Positions 58,837 to 64,000 of a DNA stretch of 64,000 nucleotides are shown here, in pieces. Source of the DNA: Fulvimarina sp039652615 (lineage in GTDB: Bacteria > Pseudomonadota > Alphaproteobacteria > Rhizobiales > Rhizobiaceae). The stretch's first letter is position 1. Each line of letters begins with the position of its first letter. Made by a program: the position numbers and the translations under genes. The notes under the pieces are model-generated. The model did not search any database and was not told the origin of the DNA. It was given only the letters and a program-made list of their open reading frames with translations. The stretch lies in assembly GCF_039652615.1 (NCBI RefSeq), contig NZ_JBDJAC010000002.1, forward strand, positions 375,972 to 439,971, in the 5' to 3' direction.

Positions 58837-61800
58837 GGGCTGTCTCGCTGTCCTCGCCGCCCACGCTCGTCCGCTTGCGAGCGATTTCGGCAAGCTCGAC
58901 GCGCGCCGAGTTGCTTTTGGGCGTCCAGAGGCCTCGCTCGATCGCCTCTCCAAGCCGGTCCGCCATCTCTTCGAAGGCGTTTCGGTTGTTCTCCTCCATG
59001 AAGACCCTCACGTGCGGATCGAGCACGAAGGCGCGATAGACGGCCTCGAAATGATGATCCTTCACAGCGCCCGTGGTCGCCGCGAAGGCGAACATATAGT
59101 CGACCGTCGCCGTGATTTCGAAAGCGCCCTTGTAGCCGTGTCGCATGACGCCGGCGATCCACTTCGGATTGACGACGCGGGCGCGGACGACCCGCCCGAT
59201 CTCCTCGTCGAGCGCCCGGATGACAGGCCGCTCGGGCCGCGAATGATCGTTGTGATAGATCGCGGGCCGAGAACCGGACAGGTGCTCGGCGGCGGCGGTC
59301 ATGCCGCCCTCGAACTGATAATAATCGTCGGAATCGAGAAGATCATGCTCGCGGTTGTCCTGATTCTGGACGACAGCGTCGATCCCGGCGAGCCGCTTTT
59401 CGAAGCCCTGACGCTCAGGCGTCCCCTCGGCACCGCGACCATAGGCATATCCGCCCCATTGAAGATAGCTTTCGGCGAGATCGGCGGCGGAGTCCCAACC
59501 CTTTTCGTCGATCAGTGCCTGAAGCCCTGCACCATAGGCGCCCGGTTTGGAGCCATAGACCCGGAAGCCAGCGCGCTTCGCGGCCTCCTCCTCGCTCGCC
59601 CCCGAAGCGATCAGGTCTTTCGTCTCCGCCGAGATCCGCGCCGCGATGGGATTGTCCTCCCCATCCTCGTCGAGCGCGGCCACAGCCCGCACCGCGCGAT
59701 CGAAAAGCATGATCTGGTCCGGAAAGGCATCACGAAAAAAGCCGGAAATGCGGAGCGTCACGTCGACGCGCGGGCGGCCGAGCTCGGCCAGCGTCAGAAC
59801 GCGGAAGCCGGTGACCCGGCGCGAGGCGCGGTCCCATTCCGGCGTAACGCCGATCAGCGCCAAGCCTTGCGCGATGTCGTCGCCGCCCGTTCGCATGTTC
59901 GAGGTCCCCCAGGCTGTCAGACCGATGCTTTGAGGAGCCTCGCCATGATCCTGCATATGCCGCGTAACAAGCAGTTCGGCTGATTTTCGTCCGAGCTCGA
60001 AGGCGGTTTCCGTGGGCACGGCCCGCGTATCGACCGAGAAGAAATTCCGCCCCGTCGGCAAAACGTCCGGTCGCCCCCGGGTCGGAGCGCCGGACGGTCC
60101 CGGCGAGACGAAGCGGCCTGCAAGCCCCGTCAACAGCCCGTCGATTTCCGCTTTTCCACAAGCCTCGACCGACGGCATCAGCCGGTTGTGGATATCGGAA
60201 AGGATGTCCGCCGTTCGCGGCATTCCATCCGGGCAAATTTCGCCCGCAACTAGCTGTGCCGCAAGCATTTCGATCCGCTCCAGCGTGTCTCCGTTGGTTC
60301 GCCACGGATCGGTGGACATCGCCTGAAGACGTTGTGGACGCACACCCTTCCACGGTGCAGCCATGTCGCAATCGAGGGGGTCGAAATCCGGATCACCCAG
60401 AAGATCCGCCGCAATCGCCCGGTGGAGCGATCCCTCCGCCGGCTCATGGCCGCGCGGAAGCCGGGCGAGCGCAACGGTCAGGTCCGTCAGAAGCCGGCAT
60501 TCCGGCGCCTTGCCGAAGATATGGAGCCCGTCGCGGATCTGCATTTCCTTCAGATCGCAAAGATAGGCATCGAGCTTTTCGAGCGCCGTTTCCTCTCCCT
60601 CGTCCGCACCGATCCCGGCATCCTGATCGAGGCCGGTATCTCGCACGAGATCGAGAATGCGCGGCTTCAACAGTGCCAACCGACGCGGATCGGTTCCCGA
60701 AGCTTCGTAATACTCGTCGACCAGAGCTTCGAGGTCCTTCAGATCGCCATAGGTCTCGGCGCGGGTCAGAGGCGGCGTCAGGTGATCGACGATCACGGCG
60801 CTCGTTCGCCGCTTGGCCTGCGTCCCCTCACCCGGATCGTTGACGATGAACGGGTAGAGATGCGGTATCGGACCGAAGACCGCTTCGGGAAAACAGGTTT
60901 CCGACACGGCCAGCGCCTTGCCAGGCAGCCATTCCAGATTGCCGTGCTTGCCCATATGCACGACGGCATCCGCATCGGCCTTCCTGCGCAAATAGGCGTA
61001 GAAGGCGATGTAGTTGTGCGGCGGCACGAGATCCGGCGAGTGATAGGTCTCCTTAGGATCGATATTGTACCCGCGCGCCGGCTGGATGCCGAGAAGCGTA
61101 TTGCCGAGCCGGCTGATCGGCAGGGCGAACACATCCACCCCCTCGTGCCGGATGACGAACGGATCGGACTTAGCTTCGCCCCAGCGGTCCCTCACCTTGT
61201 CGCGGACGGCTTGGGGAAGCGTTTCAAAAAAGGCGTTGTAATCGGCGAGCGAGAGCGTCTCGCGAATCTCGCGCGCCCTCGTCCCTGCATTGGTCGGCCC
61301 CGCCATCAGATGGTCGATCAGCGCATTGCCGCCTGAAGGAATCTCGCCGATGGCATAGCCCGCCGCGTCCATCGCCCGCAGCACCTCGATCGTTCCGGCG
61401 GGCGTATCGAGACCGACGCCGTTGCCGAGCCGCCCGTCGCGGTTCGGATAATTGGCGAGGACGAGCGCGATCCGCTTATCCGCATTGGTCTTCCCCCGCA
61501 GCCGGGCCCAGCGCGCGGCAAGAGCCGCCACGAACTCCACACGGTTCGCAAGAGGTTTGTGGGCGACGATATCGGTTTGGGTCAGCTCGTCCCATTCGCC
61601 GGCGGTCTTGAACGCGATCGCGCGGGACAATACCCGGCCATCGACCTCCGGCAGAGCCACGCTCATGGCAAGATCGCGCGCAGAAAGTCCCTGGCTGGAC
61701 ACTTCCCAGGCCTCGGCATCGCCGCTGGCAAGCACGGCCTGCATGACGAAGGCGCCGCTTTCTTCAAGAACGGTCGGCACCCGCTCCGCGCCCGGCGACG

Positions 61801-62584
61801 AGACTGCAAACCCGGTGAGGTTCACGACCACGTCGGGCGGATGTTTTGCGAAAAGGCCGCGCACCGTCTCGATCGACACCGGGTCCTTGAGGCTTGAGAC
61901 GAAGATCGCCTGCGTCTCGAGCCCGGCTTCCGCCATGGCAGTCGCCAATGCTTCCACCGCCTGGGTCTGGCCACTCTGGACGAGGGCCCGATAGAAGACG
62001 ATCGCGGCGCGGGGGCTATCTGATCGGTTCCCGGTCTGCCCCACATCCAGCGTTCCCGCCTTCAGCAGCGGCCGCGCGTCTTCCGGCAGTTCCGATCCGT
62101 CCAGAAGAGCGTTACAGGCCCGCAGGAAATTGTCGGCATTCTGGGCACCACCTTCGAGGAGATAGCGCCAGAGCTGGGCGCGCGAAGACGCCTCCAGCAT
62201 ATCGTATCCGTCGAGACCGACATCCGGCTTGTCGTCGCCCGGCAAAACGCAGAGCTTTGCGCCAGACTTCTTCGCAGCCGCGTGGAGTGCATCAAGCCCG
62301 TATGGCCAATAGGCGCGACCACCGAGCAGACGCAGGACAATGAGCTTCGCGTGCCGGGCCGTGCGCTCGATATAGGCATCCACCGACATCGGATGTTTGA
62401 GCCGCAGAAAATTTACGAGACGCAGGGACGGGGCTTCGCCGCCTAGCCGACGGGCCGCACCCGACAGACTCGCGATTTCCGTATCCGCCGCTGTCAGGAT
62501 GACGACATCGGCCGGCGATTGACCGAGATCGACCGCCTCGCCCCCGTCGTCGATCGTTCCCCTCTGGGCAAGAAGAAGATGCAT
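58829..62584 (-). CDS. cobN: Cobaltochelatase subunit CobN
   Basis: 1251 residues, the full size of the large subunit of the aerobic cobaltochelatase. Characteristic segments include YPNRDGRLGNGVGLDTPAGT, VVHMGKHGNLEWLPGKAL, DPGEGTQAKRRTSAVIVDH-like (NDPGEGTQAKRRTSAVIVDH) and AWGTSNMRTGGDDIAQGLAL. With CobS and CobT it inserts cobalt into hydrogenobyrinate diamide in the aerobic B12 route. B12 is needed for the methylmalonyl-CoA and ethylmalonyl-CoA mutases that methylotrophs use to regenerate glyoxylate, which fits this organism. It is 13 bases after cobW. Confidence 0.97.
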   Translation of the reverse strand: MHLLLAQRGTIDDGGEAVDLGQSPADVVILTAADTEIASLSGAARRLGGEAPSLRLVNFLRLKHPMSVDAYIERTARHAKLIVLRLLGGRAYWPYGLDALHAAAKKSGAKLCVLPGDDKPDVGLDGYDMLEASSRAQLWRYLLEGGAQNADNFLRACNALLDGSELPEDARPLLKAGTLDVGQTGNRSDSPRAAIVFYRALVQSGQTQAVEALATAMAEAGLETQAIFVSSLKDPVSIETVRGLFAKHPPDVVVNLTGFAVSSPGAERVPTVLEESGAFVMQAVLASGDAEAWEVSSQGLSARDLAMSVALPEVDGRVLSRAIAFKTAGEWDELTQTDIVAHKPLANRVEFVAALAARWARLRGKTNADKRIALVLANYPNRDGRLGNGVGLDTPAGTIEVLRAMDAAGYAIGEIPSGGNALIDHLMAGPTNAGTRAREIRETLSLADYNAFFETLPQAVRDKVRDRWGEAKSDPFVIRHEGVDVFALPISRLGNTLLGIQPARGYNIDPKETYHSPDLVPPHNYIAFYAYLRRKADADAVVHMGKHGNLEWLPGKALAVSETCFPEAVFGPIPHLYPFIVNDPGEGTQAKRRTSAVIVDHLTPPLTRAETYGDLKDLEALVDEYYEASGTDPRRLALLKPRILDLVRDTGLDQDAGIGADEGEETALEKLDAYLCDLKEMQIRDGLHIFGKAPECRLLTDLTVALARLPRGHEPAEGSLHRAIAADLLGDPDFDPLDCDMAAPWKGVRPQRLQAMSTDPWRTNGDTLERIEMLAAQLVAGEICPDGMPRTADILSDIHNRLMPSVEACGKAEIDGLLTGLAGRFVSPGPSGAPTRGRPDVLPTGRNFFSVDTRAVPTETAFELGRKSAELLVTRHMQDHGEAPQSIGLTAWGTSNMRTGGDDIAQGLALIGVTPEWDRASRRVTGFRVLTLAELGRPRVDVTLRISGFFRDAFPDQIMLFDRAVRAVAALDEDGEDNPIAARISAETKDLIASGASEEEAAKRAGFRVYGSKPGAYGAGLQALIDEKGWDSAADLAESYLQWGGYAYGRGAEGTPERQGFEKRLAGIDAVVQNQDNREHDLLDSDDYYQFEGGMTAAAEHLSGSRPAIYHNDHSRPERPVIRALDEEIGRVVRARVVNPKWIAGVMRHGYKGAFEITATVDYMFAFAATTGAVKDHHFEAVYRAFVLDPHVRVFMEENNRNAFEEMADRLGEAIERGLWTPKSNSARVELAEIARKRTSVGGEDSETAHA

Positions 62585-62597
62585 TCCTTAAGGCCGC

Positions 62598-63686
62598 TTA
62601 TTCCGCAGCCTGACGCGCTTCTCCAGAGACGATCGCGTTCAGTTCGCTGGTGATGTCTTCACGGGCGGCCGCATCGAGGTCGTGGTGCAGACCGATGACG
62701 ACGAGCTTCGTCTCCCGGCTTTCCTCCGGTTTCCAAGGCCGGTCGAAATAGGTTTCGAGCCTCTTGCCGACAGCCTGGACGACGAGCCGCATCTTCTTGC
62801 CCGGCACGTCGGCAAAGCCCTTCAGCCGCAAAATGTCATGCCGCGCGATGAGCTCAGGGAGCTTCGTCTCGAACGCTTCCCGATCGGCGAGCGGACCAGC
62901 CCCCACCACGAAACTCTCGAATTCGTCGTGATCGTGGTCGTGCGGCTCGCCGCTTTCATGCTCCATCTCGTGATGCGATTTGCGATCGGCGATCAGACTT
63001 TCCGTCCCTGCCTCGATGCCGAGAAGGACATCGGTCGGGAGCTTTCCGTTCTCACTTGCGACGGTTCGAACCGTCCGCTCCGTCTTGGCGGCGATCGCCG
63101 AGCGAACCTTTTCTAGCGCCTCGCGATCGATCAGGTCCGCCTTATTGAGAACGACGAGATCGGCCGCGCGAAGCTGATCCTCAAAGAGCTCTTCCAGCGG
63201 GTTGTCATGATCGAGACTCTCGTCCGACGCCCGTTGGGCCGCGACCTTCTCCTCGTCGGCGGCAAACCGACCATCGGCGACAGCTGCCGCATCGACGACC
63301 GTCACGACGCCGTCGACAGTCACATTGGTCTTCACCTCCGGCCAGTTGAACGCGGCAACCAGCGGCTGTGGCAACGCAAGGCCGCTCGTCTCGATCACGA
63401 TGTGATCGGGCTTGTCCTCGCGCGCGAGAAGCTTCGCCATCGTCGGAATGAAATCGTCGGCGACCGTACAGCAGATGCAGCCATTGGTGAGCTCGACCAC
63501 GTCGTCCTCGGTGCAGGTTTCGATCCCGCAGCCGGTGAGGATGTTGCCATCGACGCCCAGATCACCGAACTCGTTGATGATGAGAGCGATCTTGCGACCG
63601 CCAGCATTGGCAAGCATGTTGCGGATCAGCGTCGTCTTGCCCGCGCCCAGGAAGCCGGTGATGACGGTGGCGGGAATTTTCGACAT
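62598..63686 (-). CDS. cobW: Cobalamin-associated GTPase CobW
   Basis: 362 residues from the ATG at 63686. P-loop GFLGAGKTTLIRN, metal motif GCICCTV (CxCC type), switch ETSGLALPQPLV, NKAD in VVLNKADLIDRE, and a His-rich loop (HHEMEHESGEPHDHDHDEF) likely to bind metal. CobW supplies cobalt to the CobNST chelatase. It heads the cobW-cobN-MBL operon. The preceding 200 bases are the likely promoter; no cobalamin riboswitch box was recognised there. Confidence 0.95.
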   Translation of the reverse strand: MSKIPATVITGFLGAGKTTLIRNMLANAGGRKIALIINEFGDLGVDGNILTGCGIETCTEDDVVELTNGCICCTVADDFIPTMAKLLAREDKPDHIVIETSGLALPQPLVAAFNWPEVKTNVTVDGVVTVVDAAAVADGRFAADEEKVAAQRASDESLDHDNPLEELFEDQLRAADLVVLNKADLIDREALEKVRSAIAAKTERTVRTVASENGKLPTDVLLGIEAGTESLIADRKSHHEMEHESGEPHDHDHDEFESFVVGAGPLADREAFETKLPELIARHDILRLKGFADVPGKKMRLVVQAVGKRLETYFDRPWKPEESRETKLVVIGLHHDLDAAAREDITSELNAIVSGEARQAAE

Positions 63687-63912
63687 ATCGAATCTGCCTC
63701 TCGAAGATGGGGTCGGCTTCGACATCGAAGGTCAAAGCGTCGTTGCGCCTATGTCGCGCAAATGCCGTTCAAGGTCGAGGGGGAGAAGGCTCCATAGCGA
63801 GAGGGAAACCTTCCCGCTCATGTGATTGGCGCCGTTAAGAGACTGCCGCGCTCTGGGCCGTCTTCCCCGTCTGCGGCTTCCCGCCACTTCTTTTTGTGGT
63901 TTTGAGACGCGT
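63687..63912. other. Promoter region of cobW
   Basis: About 225 bases between cobW and the terminator-like hairpin. No gene is seen. GGGAAG repeats and a GCGGCAG stretch occur, but the conserved B12-box of cobalamin riboswitches (close to GCCAGGAGACCTGCC) is not found. Confidence 0.45.
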
Positions 63913-63941
63913 AAAAGCCCCGGTTTATGGCCGGGGCTTTT
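63913..63941 (-). terminator. Strong intrinsic terminator, likely after an rRNA operon
   Basis: AAAAGCCCCGG, TTTATGG and CCGGGGCTTTT form an 11-base perfect stem; T-rich sequence follows on either strand. Since nothing on the plus strand leads into it, it most likely ends transcripts coming from the right on the minus strand. Confidence 0.85.
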
Positions 63942-63984
63942 GTTTGTTTGTTGTGAAGAAGAAGATTTTTTGATCTTGGTATTT

Positions 63985-64000
63985 GCGGACCTGGCGGCGA
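63985..64000 (-). rRNA. rrf: Probable 3' end of 5S rRNA (partial)
   Basis: Read on the minus strand the last bases are TCGCCGCCAGGTCCGC, then AAATACCAAG. This matches the end of alphaproteobacterial 5S rRNA as I remember it (GGTCGTCGCCAGGTCTGC followed by AAATACCAAG). The strong terminator 44 bases further supports the end of an rRNA operon. Only the tail is in the window, so the call is tentative. Confidence 0.55.

Noticed and set aside
58829..62584. Plus-strand open frames opposite cobN
   Set aside because: All are shadows of the intact CobN frame, Arg/His-rich and without motifs.
63687..63912. Possible cobalamin riboswitch before cobW
   Set aside because: GGGAAG and GCGGCAG stretches are suggestive, but the conserved B12-box and the ordered core helices are not recognisable.

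Overview
The window is high-GC DNA from an aerobic, flagellated, methylotrophic alphaproteobacterium of the Hyphomicrobiales (Rhizobiales). This rests on gene families typical of that order: FlaF/FlbT and the FtcR (Rem) flagellar regulator, the phosphotransferase ChpT, the iron regulator Irr next to fabA-fabB-fabI, EipA (DUF1134), DUF1491, CobN/CobW, an HWE-type histidine kinase, and the tetrahydromethanopterin (H4MPT) and serine-cycle genes of alphaproteobacterial methylotrophs. I do not assign a genus.

Layout. 1-2697: serine-cycle genes (end of a malate/succinate-CoA ligase alpha subunit, hydroxypyruvate reductase, glycerate 2-kinase). 2749-4973: a soluble PAS chemoreceptor and a small unknown protein. 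5022-10751: flagellar genes on the minus strand, read flgK-flgL-flaF-flbT-flgD-fliQ-fliL-fliP. 11191-13092: a 1065-bp-period tandem duplication giving two FtcR genes with identical proteins, each with its own terminator; flgE, the usual neighbour of ftcR, is absent. 13247-17265: YbgC thioesterase, a DUF1003 tail fragment, a radical SAM DNA-repair-type protein, a small unknown protein and an HD-GYP protein.

17451-33620 is the formaldehyde-oxidation region. It holds the minus-strand fhcBADC operon with a pterin carbinolamine dehydratase-like gene, and the divergent beta-RFAP synthase, mtdB, ATP-grasp and mch genes. A response regulator/HWE kinase pair follows. Then come a RimK/MptN-like ligase, a CitG-like protein, fae, a HisA-like protein and the orf5-type C1-transfer protein. 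Together they carry the route from formaldehyde to formate (Fae, MtdB, Mch, Fhc) and part of the synthesis of H4MPT and methylofuran. The serine-cycle genes at the left end would assimilate the C1 units.

33621-38020 is a visibly less GC-rich accessory patch. It contains a DUF262/DUF1524 nuclease of the GmrSD kind, an IS3 fragment, a decayed 1.3-kb IS5-family element with 17-bp terminal repeats, and about 0.9 kb with no gene I can support. 38021-46788 is mixed chromosome: a beta-hydroxyacid dehydrogenase, a degenerate receiver protein beside ChpT, EipA, coiled-coil and secreted proteins, an SRPBCC protein, glyoxylate reductase, an SH3 protein, Irr and a secreted protein. 46879-49618 is fabA-fabB-fabI. 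49635-51704 is ureD-ureA followed by an ornithine cyclodeaminase-like gene instead of ureBC. 51849-57818 carries envelope and signalling genes. 57985-63686 is cobW-cobN plus a metallo-beta-lactamase-fold hydrolase. The last bases look like the 3' end of a minus-strand 5S rRNA followed by its terminator, so an rRNA operon probably lies just to the right.

No CRISPR array, tRNA gene or prophage was seen. Identifications come from reading the sequences against remembered family features; no database search was run.
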